Shown in pieces: positions 45,525 through 53,349 of a stretch of DNA of 64,000 bases. The stretch is taken from assembly GCA_946405135.1 (NCBI GenBank), contig CAMJGD010000009.1, positions 46,729 to 110,728 on the forward strand, in the 5' to 3' direction. Under the pieces are notes generated by a model. The model saw only the letters and a list, made by a program, of their open reading frames with translations. It was not told where the DNA came from and made no database searches. Numbering within the stretch: the stretch's first letter is position 1; the number at the start of each line of letters is the position of its first letter. Source of the stretch: an uncultured Clostridiaceae bacterium. GTDB lineage: Bacteria; Bacillota; Clostridia; Clostridiales; Clostridiaceae. The translations under genes were made by a program, and so were the position numbers.

Positions 45525-47231
45525 TTAATTTTCAATAAAAGAAAACAATATAACTACAAAGCATACCAAAGTATTTGCATATAAATATCTAAAATCTTGA
45601 GCTGGTGTAGCAAGCAAAATAGTCAGCGTATTAAGTAAAATTGGACATATAACTAATCCATATCTTTTGCCATTTCTTATGATACACATAAACCCTGCTA
45701 AAATTATAAAAAACAGCTGAAAAGCCGGTCTCCAAAGCCATAGTCTAATATCCTCTATTTGCTGTGTAATATTTAAAATTTTATTTGCAATTTTATTTAT
45801 TTTAACATTTATGACCCTTTGCTTTAACCCAAAGTCATTTTTTATAATAGTTCTACTTCCATAATTAGTATACCCTTTCACTGACCACGCTATAGCAGTT
45901 TGTGATCCATAGGCCCTTAATGCTATTTTAGGATTTTGAATGCAAGCACCTATCCATAAATTAATGAATCCCTTTTTATCTTCCATTAATTTATTTACAT
46001 TAAAATCCTGATGAAATTTAATATAATCTACATTACCTGGCATATAATTATCTTCCCAAGACTTTAATGGCATTATTTCTTCAGCCTTTTTCAACTGCTT
46101 TTCAGTTAAATATCCTTGTTCGTTTATAACTGCAGCTATCTGCTGAGTAGGAATACCAAAAGCTTCACTGGAAGAAGCATATTGCACCTTCATAATTTTA
46201 TATACAGGTCCTTTTATTAAAATAAAAATTACAATAACATATATTAAGGATTTTAAATAAAATTTTGAGTTTTTTAAATTAGAAGCCATTAAAAATAGAA
46301 GTGTACCAAATAAAGGTACTATTCCATTATGTCTAAACAAAATTACTCCTAAACAACAGAAAATAAAAAAAATAAAATTACTTTTACGATTAATCCAATC
46401 TCCTTCGCTAACTAAAATGTTTATGATAAGCATAGTAAATAATAGTATAAAGCCACTATATACTATATCCTTCCACAAAGTTATAACCATAATACCATTA
46501 ACAGGATTTATAGCAAAAGTTCCTGTTACAATATATAAAATACTTCTATTTACTCCAATACCCTCAAATCTATACATACAATACCCAACAATAACTGCCA
46601 AAAATATTATTTGAGTCAAAGCTACAGCAGCTGGTGAATACCAAAGCCTTGTTATTAAATAATTTAGCAATGTATGCACAACAGGATTTGAATCCATATA
46701 TACTCCACTAATCATTTGATCCCACTGATTCATTGAATCTGCAGTCATTACTCCTGGATAAAAAGCAATTAAATAAAAAAGCCAAAATATAATACAAGGC
46801 AAAGCATATATTATAATTCTGCTTTTGCTTATATGTATTTTATTCTTTTCAATTTTTACATCTAATAGGCTTACGAATAAAAACACTATGGATAAATAAC
46901 ATACTATTACTATACTTATTTTTATAATTTTATTTATACAATCATTAAATATTAAAACATAATTTGCATAAGACAAGAACATCAAAAAATATAATATACA
47001 AATTATAGCTGAAAATATAAGTATAGTTACTCTTTTTTTAAGACTTATCTTTTTAAACTTATTAGATAACTCTTCCACTATACTAATGAAAAATGTAATA
47101 AATGGAATAGTAAATATAAAAAATACAAGAGCTCTATTATTACTTTCAGGATTCAAATATAAAGAAAACATAACGCTAAAAAATATAGCTAATATAAAGA
47201 TTAGTCCCTTTTTATAAAACTGTTTTTCCAT
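45525..47231 (-). CDS. Large polytopic membrane protein (DUF6020-like)
   Basis: 568-aa membrane protein with about eleven to twelve hydrophobic segments. The large loop after the fourth or fifth helix contains FYPGVMTADSMNQWDQMISGVYMDSNPVVHTLLNYLITRLW, resembling the first extracellular loop of GT-C glycosyltransferases (Asp residues, Trp). A second loop (IPTQQIAAVINEQGYL) is also typical of DUF6020 proteins. Catalysis is unproven. ATG 47231 has GAGGGTTAGC upstream. It is monocistronic. A role in decorating wall or surface polymers is the likely direction (inference). Confidence 0.65.
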   Translation of the reverse strand: MEKQFYKKGLIFILAIFFSVMFSLYLNPESNNRALVFFIFTIPFITFFISIVEELSNKFKKISLKKRVTILIFSAIICILYFLMFLSYANYVLIFNDCINKIIKISIVIVCYLSIVFLFVSLLDVKIEKNKIHISKSRIIIYALPCIIFWLFYLIAFYPGVMTADSMNQWDQMISGVYMDSNPVVHTLLNYLITRLWYSPAAVALTQIIFLAVIVGYCMYRFEGIGVNRSILYIVTGTFAINPVNGIMVITLWKDIVYSGFILLFTMLIINILVSEGDWINRKSNFIFFIFCCLGVILFRHNGIVPLFGTLLFLMASNLKNSKFYLKSLIYVIVIFILIKGPVYKIMKVQYASSSEAFGIPTQQIAAVINEQGYLTEKQLKKAEEIMPLKSWEDNYMPGNVDYIKFHQDFNVNKLMEDKKGFINLWIGACIQNPKIALRAYGSQTAIAWSVKGYTNYGSRTIIKNDFGLKQRVINVKINKIANKILNITQQIEDIRLWLWRPAFQLFFIILAGFMCIIRNGKRYGLVICPILLNTLTILLATPAQDFRYLYANTLVCFVVILFSFIEN

Positions 47232-47597
47232 GCTAACCCTCTTTTATCTATACTGCTGATTTAAGTGTGAAATTACTGCACTATCTTATGAATAATAAAA
47301 ATTCATCAGTCTGCTTACACTAAAAAATATTTATTAACACAATGCTAAGATTATCCATGTATATACTATCCATATTCATAGTATTATATACATTTATACC
47401 TATAGATTTATTGCATACAGCATTTAACAGTTAATATGGAAACTTAATCTTTATCTTAACTATATAAAGCAAATGCTTAACATAGAACATATGCACAATA
47501 TTTTTTATTAAATTTATTTTAATTTACTATTCTTTAATAGTTCTCTTTATTAATAACACAACTTAAAATATTGTGAGTCATACAATACTTCGATTAT
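47232..47597. other. Gene-free AT-rich gap
   Basis: 366 bp between the large membrane protein gene (promoter side) and the end of a small membrane protein gene. No ORF with ribosome site, strong hairpin or repeat was seen. Confidence 0.6.
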
Positions 47598-47858
47598 TTA
47601 ATTATCTATTGTATGTCTTAAATGATATTCTGAAACAATTATGCTTATTATTATTTTTATAACCATCAATATACTTATAGTAATTATTGCTATTTTATCT
47701 GCTCCTATAACCGCCAATATAAGCATTGTTATCAAAGAAATAAAATACATAATAATATTTACATCATATGCTGTTCTTTCTCGATTTCTTATATTTTTTT
47801 CATCCATATTAATTTTATCCAATTCACATATTTCTTCCTTATTCAATAAAGTTTTCAT
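47598..47858 (-). CDS. Small membrane protein of the LytTR/DUF3021 unit
   Basis: 86-aa protein with a charged N-terminal third (MKTLLNKEEICELDKINMDEKNIRNRERTA) and two helices (about residues 28-50 and 55-75). ATG 47858 is chosen because GAAGG lies about nine bases upstream; an in-frame ATG at 47867 touches it. It is the third gene after LytTR and DUF3021 genes, with an 18-bp gap to the latter, so it is probably part of the same transcript. No family recognised with confidence. Confidence 0.6.
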   Translation of the reverse strand: MKTLLNKEEICELDKINMDEKNIRNRERTAYDVNIIMYFISLITMLILAVIGADKIAIITISILMVIKIIISIIVSEYHLRHTIDN

Positions 47859-47876
47859 ATATTTCATCCTTCTTTA

Positions 47877-48311
47877 TTATCTATATTTTTTGTTTAATTC
47901 AATTTTTTGATTCATTTTTCTAACTTCTGTTCTATTATAAAAGTATACTATTAGCCAGGATAATAAAATCACTACTATGGCCGAAGCAAGAATCCATGTT
48001 ATTTTTTCATTTTGATTTTCTGTTGCAATCCAATCAATTCTTAGCAATGCAATCAAATATATTGCACATGATACCGTAAAACCTACTATGGATTGAATGA
48101 TTTTGGAAATTTTGCCATCCTCGTAAAACATTCTTTGAAATGCAATTGCCATTCCAAGTATCACACCACAAAAAAGCTGCCTTCCATATAAAAGTATGTT
48201 CATTGATACTAATCCATTTTTAGAAAATTGTAATTCTATCACTGTTGCAATTACACATAAAACACACCCATATGATATTCCTTCCCAAATTGCTCTACTT
48301 ATTTTTTTCAT
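47877..48311 (-). CDS. DUF3021 membrane protein
   Basis: 144 aa with four membrane helices (about residues 10-28, 36-55, 66-86 and 98-122) and a basic C-terminal tail. The layout, and the position directly after a LytTR regulator gene, match the DUF3021 family, which in Firmicutes accompanies single-domain LytTR regulators and probably restrains them at the membrane. ATG 48311 follows GGAAAGGTAGTGG. The spacing to the LytTR stop is only 8 bp. Confidence 0.8.
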   Translation of the reverse strand: MKKISRAIWEGISYGCVLCVIATVIELQFSKNGLVSMNILLYGRQLFCGVILGMAIAFQRMFYEDGKISKIIQSIVGFTVSCAIYLIALLRIDWIATENQNEKITWILASAIVVILLSWLIVYFYNRTEVRKMNQKIELNKKYR

Positions 48312-48319
48312 TTTAACCA

Positions 48320-48754
48320 CTACCTTTCCATTAACTTTTTGAATTTACGATAATACTTTCTTGATATAAATTCCTCCATGCCATTTTGAAGAATCACTTT
48401 TGCCAAACCACCTAATGCCGGCTCTAAATAGTCAATATTATTTAAATTAATAACAGAAGATTTTGAAATTCTTACAAAGTCTTTACCTAATATTTCTTCC
48501 ATTTCATATAACCGCTTATTGATTCGATATTGCTTTTGCTTTCCATACACAATAGTTTCTGTATTTTCTATGCGTATCAAGTAAATATCTTTTAATTTTA
48601 AAACTATGGTTTTTTCACAATCTTCAACAAGTATATTCGTAATTCTTTTCTGTATTTCATTAGAGAGTTCCTGTATTTCATCTGTAACCTCATTACAATA
48701 AATAACAACGCATATTTCTTTAATATCTTCAGCAGCGTGAATATCTACTTTCAT
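48320..48754 (-). CDS. LytTR-domain transcriptional regulator without receiver
   Basis: 144 aa. The C-terminal LytTR DNA-binding domain (about residues 45-140) shows IVLKLKDIYLIRIENTETIVYG, YRINKRLYEMEEILGKDFVRISKSSVINLNNIDYLEP and the final EEFISRKYYRKFKKLM, all typical. No phospho-receiver precedes it; the N-terminal 45 residues are a short alpha/beta segment. GGAGG precedes the ATG. It forms an operon with a DUF3021 membrane protein and a small membrane protein, a known regulator/membrane-inhibitor arrangement that often autoregulates. Confidence 0.88.
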   Translation of the reverse strand: MKVDIHAAEDIKEICVVIYCNEVTDEIQELSNEIQKRITNILVEDCEKTIVLKLKDIYLIRIENTETIVYGKQKQYRINKRLYEMEEILGKDFVRISKSSVINLNNIDYLEPALGGLAKVILQNGMEEFISRKYYRKFKKLMER

Positions 48755-49052
48755 TTTCCTCCCTCCTTTACTTTCCCGTCTACAAATAAACTATAACATC
48801 TTAAATTACTCATTTCATTAGTTTTTCGTTAAGTGGTCAAAATCAGCTGATAAGATACATTATTGAAATATATTCCAAACACAAGTTTATTGATGTAAAT
48901 AAAAAAACAGCAATAATACTTGTTTATATTATCACTGCTTTTATCTTATAATTTATAACTTAAATTATTTTAATGTCCAATTAACATTACATTTCCAAAA
49001 TCTCATAACCATTTATGTTAAATATCTTACTATACTTGATATTAAAAAGTAA
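48755..49052. other. Gap with terminator-like hairpin
   Basis: About 300 bp holding the promoter of the LytTR operon and, at 48904-48942, an imperfect stem (AAAACAGCAATAATA with TATTATCACTGCTTTT) that reads as a minus-strand terminator with seven T residues for the thioesterase gene. No ORF seen. Confidence 0.55.
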
Positions 49053-49508
49053 TCAAGGCAATTGTTTAAATTGAGGATAATCATCCTCACAAAAATCACC
49101 AATAACAAAATAAGAAGCATGTGAACTAACAAGCAGTTGTTGCTGTTCATTATATATTTCTCCTACCGCTCGTATTATAGTTTTACCATTACTAATAACC
49201 TCACCCACTGCCGTAAGTGTGCTTCCTACATGTACATTTTTAATATAACTAATGCTCATATCCGTAGTTACCACACGTTTTCCTAGAGTTATGCAGGAAA
49301 CCCCCATCACCACATCAGAAATTGAAGCAAAAGTACCACCATGTACATAACCATATATATTACAATGTTTATCATTAATTTTTATACGGTATTTAATTTT
49401 CCCCTTTTCAACTTCAACAATTTCAGGTTCAAGAAAATTTTCAAGTATAGGGGTTTGATAAATTTCATTTAAATAATTACGTACCCACAAAAGATGTTCT
49501 TTAGTCAT
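49053..49508 (-). CDS. PaaI-type hotdog-fold thioesterase
   Basis: 151-aa acyl-CoA thioesterase-like protein. The hotdog core shows NIYGYVHGGTFASISDVVMGVSC (family HGG motif with the catalytic Asp region), VVTTDMSISYIKNVHVGSTLTAVGEV and IIRAVGEIYNEQQQLLVSSHASYFVI. Length is normal. GGAGGA precedes ATG 49508. It is monocistronic and is the last core-like gene before the accessory region. Substrate unknown. Confidence 0.85.
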   Translation of the reverse strand: MTKEHLLWVRNYLNEIYQTPILENFLEPEIVEVEKGKIKYRIKINDKHCNIYGYVHGGTFASISDVVMGVSCITLGKRVVTTDMSISYIKNVHVGSTLTAVGEVISNGKTIIRAVGEIYNEQQQLLVSSHASYFVIGDFCEDDYPQFKQLP

Positions 49509-49691
49509 AATATTTCCTCCATTAAATTTTAATTATTTTATCATAGGTAGAATGTAGATAATTCTCCTTCAAATACAAATAAACATTAATATTATATTTT
49601 AATTGCAATCTAAATACAACAACCTGATATCGGTTATGGTGCTAATTAAAATCTAACATTTAAACAAAAATAAACATAGCTATGATTATTT

Positions 49692-49700
49692 TGTTATAAT
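49692..49700 (+). promoter_or_regulatory. Extended -10 promoter of the candidate structured RNA
   Basis: TGTTATAAT fits an extended -10 element (TGN-TATAAT). No good -35 is present, as is usual with extended -10 promoters. Transcription would begin near 49707, just before the first stem of the structured region. Confidence 0.5.
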
Positions 49701-49706
49701 AAAAGC

Positions 49707-49945
49707 AGAAGTTGATACTTTGGTTAGGCTGCAAGCTTAATGGGCAATAACACAACGTGTTTTGCAGGAGAAATACAGCAGTAACCTTTGCTAAAGTTCC
49801 ATTAGGACTATTTTAGCATTAGGAAATCCTTTGATAAATAGTAAGTTAAAACTGTATAGATTTGAAAGTAAAAGAATCAGCAATATTGAACTGGGAGAAT
49901 CCCCACTAGAAAAATAGAAATGCTTTCTTAAATCTATACAAAATA
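49707..49945 (+). ncRNA. Candidate structured non-coding RNA upstream of the recombinase
   Basis: No ORF is present, but nested complementary arms are dense and well ordered. Stem A: GGTTA (49722-49726) with TAACC (49782-49786), continued by GCTG with CAGC. Stem B inside it: GCAA (49744-49747) with TTGC, then AACAC/GTGTT around AAC. Stem C: TGCTAAA (49789-49795) with TTTAGCA (49812-49818), continued by AGTTCC/GGACT. Stem D: AGGA-AA-TCCT (49821-49830). Stem E: TGTATAGATTT plus GAAAG (49853-49868) with CTTTC and AAATCTATACA (49923-49940), enclosing GGG/CCC (49893-49903). GC content is higher than in neighbouring spacers. It could be a 5' leader of the recombinase or a separate RNA. I cannot assign an Rfam family by eye; raiA-type and other large clostridial RNAs should be compared. 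Confidence 0.6.
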
Positions 49946-49957
49946 TAAAAAAATAAA

Positions 49958-49994
49958 TAAGTTTATAGGCAGTTAAATACCTGCTATAAACTTA
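49958..49994 (+). promoter_or_regulatory. Hairpin directly before the recombinase ribosome site
   Basis: TAAGTTTATAGGCAG (49958-49972) pairs with CTGCTATAAACTTA (49981-49994) with one bulged G. There is no T-run after it, and the GAGGAG ribosome site starts six bases later, so it may regulate translation or mark a recombination site rather than terminate. Confidence 0.5.
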
Positions 49995-50014
49995 TTATAC
50001 GAGGAGAATGAAGA

Positions 50015-51979
50015 ATGATAGATAAATTTCAGATAATAAAAAGCAATCAGCAAAGTAAATATGATGAAATAATTGAATATTTGAAACAAGATGATGGATA
50101 TTGGTTAGAGAATGATAAATGGGATATATATAGTAATTTTGATTATGATTTAGAGTGGGCAAGAGGAAAAAAATATTTAGATTTTAGTGTTATTAAAAAT
50201 GAGAACCTTATTCTTGAGTTAAAATATAGCTTGCTTTATGGATTAAAGAATAAATACTTTCAACCTATTTATGTAATATCAGCATTTCAAGCATTTTTGA
50301 GAAAAGTCCAAAATTACAGTACTAAAAATGATATAAATTCTGTAATTAATATTGAAGTGAATAAGTTTAAGTTATTTTTAATGAACATAGAAAATTTAAC
50401 TGAAGTTAGTGCTAATTCGTACATACGATATATAATATGTCTTAAACCTATATTAATTGATTTCTATGATGATAGAGAAGAAACTGAAAAAGATATATGG
50501 TATTCAAATAATATTAAAGGCGTTAAAGCAAGTGCAGTGACATCAGAAAAAGGCTCTACTGTAAAACTTGATTTTACGATAATTCCTAAATATTACAAAG
50601 AAACTGTTAAAAGGTATTTAAAAAGCTTTGTTACTAAAAAGTCTTGGAGTCATTGCAGAAATATATTAGACACATTAAACGTATTTTTTAATACATTTTA
50701 TGAAATGGGGTATACAGATGGTTTTCTGAAAATACTGACAAGAAAAGATATTGAAAAATATTTATATAGTATTTCAAATAAATATAAAGGAAAAAATGTT
50801 ACTTATGTAAATAAATTCATAGCTTACCCAAGAACATTTTTAGAATATATCCAAATGGCTCAATATGATGAATCTCCAATTAAAGAAGCTGTATTTTTAA
50901 TATTTGAAAATGATATACCAAAAAGAGAAAGAGACAATGATAGATTAAGAAGAATTAAATTTATTCCAGAGCCTATATTAAAGCAATTAGGCAACAATAT
51001 TATGGAATTAGATAGACCAGAGTATATACCTATTTACATCCTACTTCGTGAAACAGGATGGCGTGGTACTGATATATTAAACCTTAGATATGATAATTGT
51101 TTAGAGCAAATTTGGAATAGCAAAGAAGATAAATATAACCATTATCTTTGTGATGAAATAACTAAAACAGGTATAGCACAACTTAAAATTCCTATAAGAG
51201 ATAAGGTTGCTGAAATGGTTCAAAAATCTATTGATAAAGCTAAAGAACTTAGTACAGAAGAAAATAATCCTAAAAAATACTTATTTAATGCTTATGAAGG
51301 TAAATTAAAAGGAAAACCACTAAATAAGCAAGCCTTATTAGCAACAATTCAAAGATTAATTGAGCAAAAAGATATTAGAGATATCAAAGGTGAGTTATAT
51401 CACTTTAAGCTTCACTCATTAAGGCATACAAGAGCTAAAGAGTATGTGGAGCAAGGTATGGGTATTAGCATTATACAGCAAATTTTAGGACATCGAAGTC
51501 TTCAGATGACAATCCACTATGCTACGGTAACTGAAAATATTCTTTATGAGAAATGGAAAAACACCGAGGACTTAGATTTGTTTAGAGTTAATACAGAAAC
51601 TCATGAACTTAAGCAAGTAGATTTAGATTCAGAAGATGGTGAAAATCTCATAAGATATGAATATGTTAAAAAGAATTTAGATGCTGTAAGAGTACCTTTC
51701 GGTGTATGTTTTAAGCCATCTAAAACACCTTGTAAGCAACAGATGAATCATTGTTTAACATGTGGAAGTTTTTGTACTACAGTTGAAAATATACCTGAAT
51801 ATGAGGAAGAAATAGACCATGTTAGAAAACAAATTGAGATTAGTGAGAGATGTGGCAGGGAGCTTTGGGCTGAGAAAAATAAAGGTTATTTAGAATTGCT
51901 TCAGAAAACGCTACAAACAGTTAAAGAACAGAAAATAGTACATAAGAATGGTAAATCTAGGGAGGAAGTATTGCAATGA
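50015..51979 (+). CDS. Tn554 TnpB-like tyrosine recombinase
   Basis: 654-aa site-specific recombinase. An N-terminal SAM-like DNA-binding half (about residues 60-290) precedes the catalytic domain. The tetrad is visible: Arg350 in ETGWRGTDIL, His467 and Arg470 in FKLHSLRHTRAK, His493 in ILGHRSLQM and nucleophile Tyr502 in TIHYATVTE. A C-terminal extension carries a Cys-rich segment (CFKPSKTPCKQQMNHCLTCGSFC, split here as CFKPSKTPCK and MNHCLTCGSFC), probably zinc-binding. Length and extension match TnpB of Tn554-type transposons, not the RNA-guided TnpB of IS605. GAGGAG precedes ATG. It overlaps the next gene by 4 bp. No TnpA-type partner is encoded upstream, and a structured RNA region precedes it. 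Confidence 0.85.
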   Translation: MIDKFQIIKSNQQSKYDEIIEYLKQDDGYWLENDKWDIYSNFDYDLEWARGKKYLDFSVIKNENLILELKYSLLYGLKNKYFQPIYVISAFQAFLRKVQNYSTKNDINSVINIEVNKFKLFLMNIENLTEVSANSYIRYIICLKPILIDFYDDREETEKDIWYSNNIKGVKASAVTSEKGSTVKLDFTIIPKYYKETVKRYLKSFVTKKSWSHCRNILDTLNVFFNTFYEMGYTDGFLKILTRKDIEKYLYSISNKYKGKNVTYVNKFIAYPRTFLEYIQMAQYDESPIKEAVFLIFENDIPKRERDNDRLRRIKFIPEPILKQLGNNIMELDRPEYIPIYILLRETGWRGTDILNLRYDNCLEQIWNSKEDKYNHYLCDEITKTGIAQLKIPIRDKVAEMVQKSIDKAKELSTEENNPKKYLFNAYEGKLKGKPLNKQALLATIQRLIEQKDIRDIKGELYHFKLHSLRHTRAKEYVEQGMGISIIQQILGHRSLQMTIHYATVTENILYEKWKNTEDLDLFRVNTETHELKQVDLDSEDGENLIRYEYVKKNLDAVRVPFGVCFKPSKTPCKQQMNHCLTCGSFCTTVENIPEYEEEIDHVRKQIEISERCGRELWAEKNKGYLELLQKTLQTVKEQKIVHKNGKSREEVLQ

Positions 51980-52164
51980 TTGTTACTAAAAAGTACATAA
52001 AGGATTTAAGAGAAAAGTCATTCTTAAATATTTCTGAAGATATGGAGAAACGTATTCTTAAGGAGTTTGGCAAAAATCCTGAACCAGATGAAGATGGAAA
52101 TGTAAATGTGTACTCAGAACAAGACTTGTGGGAACAAATAAGAAAAATGATTAGAAATAAATAA
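51976..52164 (+). CDS. Small protein between recombinase and TnpC-like gene
   Basis: 62-aa charged protein, MIVTKKYIKDLREKSFLNIS at the start and EQDLWEQIRKMIRNK at the end, no membrane helix. The ATGA overlap with the recombinase stop and GGAGGAAG upstream mark it as a real, translationally coupled gene. I do not recognise the family. Its place between TnpB-like and TnpC-like genes suggests an accessory recombination factor. Confidence 0.65.
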   Translation: MIVTKKYIKDLREKSFLNISEDMEKRILKEFGKNPEPDEDGNVNVYSEQDLWEQIRKMIRNK

Positions 52165-52208
52165 TTTGATGATGTTATATTACAGGATAAGATAAAGGAA
52201 GTGCTACA

Positions 52209-52583
52209 ATGCCTAGCAATACAGAAGCTTTAAAGTTACATGCACAAGAAAAGACAAGGATAGCTTTGGATAAAGTTGATAAGGCTATAAGAGAGTTATC
52301 TTTAAAGGGTGAAAGGATTAATTTTAATAGTGTTATGACAGCCAGTGGAGTATCTAAGGCTTTTCTATATGCTAACAATGAAGTTAAGGAAAGAATAGAA
52401 CTTCTCAGGAAACAAGAAGTTAGCAAGGAAATAAATCAAAGGGCTAAAACAGATAAAACAAGTAAATCTAAGGATATTATTATAATGGCAAAAGATAAAA
52501 AAATAAGAGAATTAGAAAATGAAAATAAAAAACTTAAAGAACAATTAGCAATATTAAGAGGGAAGCTATACTCTAAAGTATAG
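52209..52583 (+). CDS. TnpC/DUF6262-like transposition accessory protein
   Basis: 124 aa. The N-terminal part resembles a helix-turn-helix of the DUF6262/TnpC family (KLHAQEKTRIALDKVDKAIREL, INFNSVMTASGVSKAFLYAN). The C-terminal 50 residues form a Lys/Glu-rich coiled coil (KDKKIRELENENKKLKEQLA). In Tn554 the homologous TnpC influences orientation and efficiency of transposition without catalysing it. AAGGAAG precedes the ATG. It lies 44 bp behind the 62-aa gene in the same operon. Confidence 0.75.
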   Translation: MPSNTEALKLHAQEKTRIALDKVDKAIRELSLKGERINFNSVMTASGVSKAFLYANNEVKERIELLRKQEVSKEINQRAKTDKTSKSKDIIIMAKDKKIRELENENKKLKEQLAILRGKLYSKV

Positions 52584-52683
52584 TCCTTCCTCTATATAGA
52601 TATGTATTCAAAGTAAAAAACAAGTCAGTGTAAGGGTTGAAAGGCTCTTAGCACTAGATATGTTAGAAAGGATTTGAATATAT

Positions 52684-53220
52684 ATGGAGAAACAATATAG
52701 TAACATTGAATTTAGACAGTTTGATGATGAAAAATTAGAAATTGTATGTAAAGTAAATAACTACAAATTATCTAAAAAGCTTAGAGGTAAGAATGGAAAG
52801 TTTAGAGAGCAAATCCCAAGAGAAGTTTGGCAAAGAGCTATTGATAAAAATAGAGATATTAAATTTTACTATAATCATAAGCCATACTTTGAATTAGCTA
52901 AAACTATAGAATTAAGAGCTGAAGAAGATGGTATATATCTTTATGCTACATTAAAGGAAAATGAAAGAGGGCTCTATCAAGCTATTAAAGATGGATTAAT
53001 AAAAGGAATGAGTTTTGGATTTAGCTCTTTAAAAGATAACTTTAATAAAGTAGGTTATTTCATACAAAGGACCATTGAAGATATGGAGGTTTTTGAAGTT
53101 AGCATTTTAGACGTTGAACCTGCATACTTTGGAACATTGGCAGAAGTACGAAATTTAGAATTGCCTTGCGCTAAAATTGAAATTTTAAGAAAAAAGCTCA
53201 ATTTGTACAAACACATATAG
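52684..53220 (+). CDS. Solitary HK97-type prohead protease-like protein
   Basis: 178 aa. The pattern is that of HK97-family capsid maturation proteases: FREQIPREVWQRAIDKNRDIKFYYNHKPY with a candidate catalytic His65, GLIKGMSFGFSSL with Ser110, and EVFEVSILDVEPAYFGT with Glu138, the last being the most conserved family block. It normally sits between portal and major capsid genes, but no portal, capsid or terminase gene is present here. It lies 100 bp after the TnpC-like gene, ends with a terminator hairpin, and may be cargo of the element or a repurposed protease. AGAAAGGATT precedes the ATG. Confidence 0.8.
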   Translation: MEKQYSNIEFRQFDDEKLEIVCKVNNYKLSKKLRGKNGKFREQIPREVWQRAIDKNRDIKFYYNHKPYFELAKTIELRAEEDGIYLYATLKENERGLYQAIKDGLIKGMSFGFSSLKDNFNKVGYFIQRTIEDMEVFEVSILDVEPAYFGTLAEVRNLELPCAKIEILRKKLNLYKHI

Positions 53221-53234
53221 CTAAAAAGCTATAT
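53215..53234 (+). terminator. Terminator of the recombinase-protease unit
   Basis: Eight-bp stem ATATAGCT/AGCTATAT around AAAA overlapping the protease stop and followed by TTTATTGGTTTTG. Confidence 0.6.
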
Positions 53235-53269
53235 TTTATTGGTTTTGTATATACCCTAAAAATAAAAGC

Positions 53270-53299
53270 GGTATACATTTTTTATATTAAATGTATACC
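53270..53299. repeat. 11-bp inverted repeat between convergent units
   Basis: GGTATACATTT and its exact complement AAATGTATACC around eight A/T bases. It could be a terminator for the antitoxin gene or an end of the mobile element; no T-run follows. Confidence 0.5.
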
Positions 53300-53349
53300 T
53301 TAATCTAACAATATATTTTATGAAAATTTTCATTTTTAAAATATCTCAG

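Larger units (their letters stand above)
49509..50014. other. 506-bp gap holding the structured RNA and a hairpin
   Basis: No coding sequence supported. The first about 180 bp are plain AT-rich spacer including the thioesterase promoter side; the rest is the promoter, candidate RNA and hairpin listed separately. The left boundary of the mobile element probably lies here, but no terminal repeat was recognised. Confidence 0.6.

Noticed and set aside
47641..47910. 89-codon plus-strand hydrophobic frame
   Set aside because: Shadow of the minus-strand small membrane protein, which has a ribosome site and operon context.
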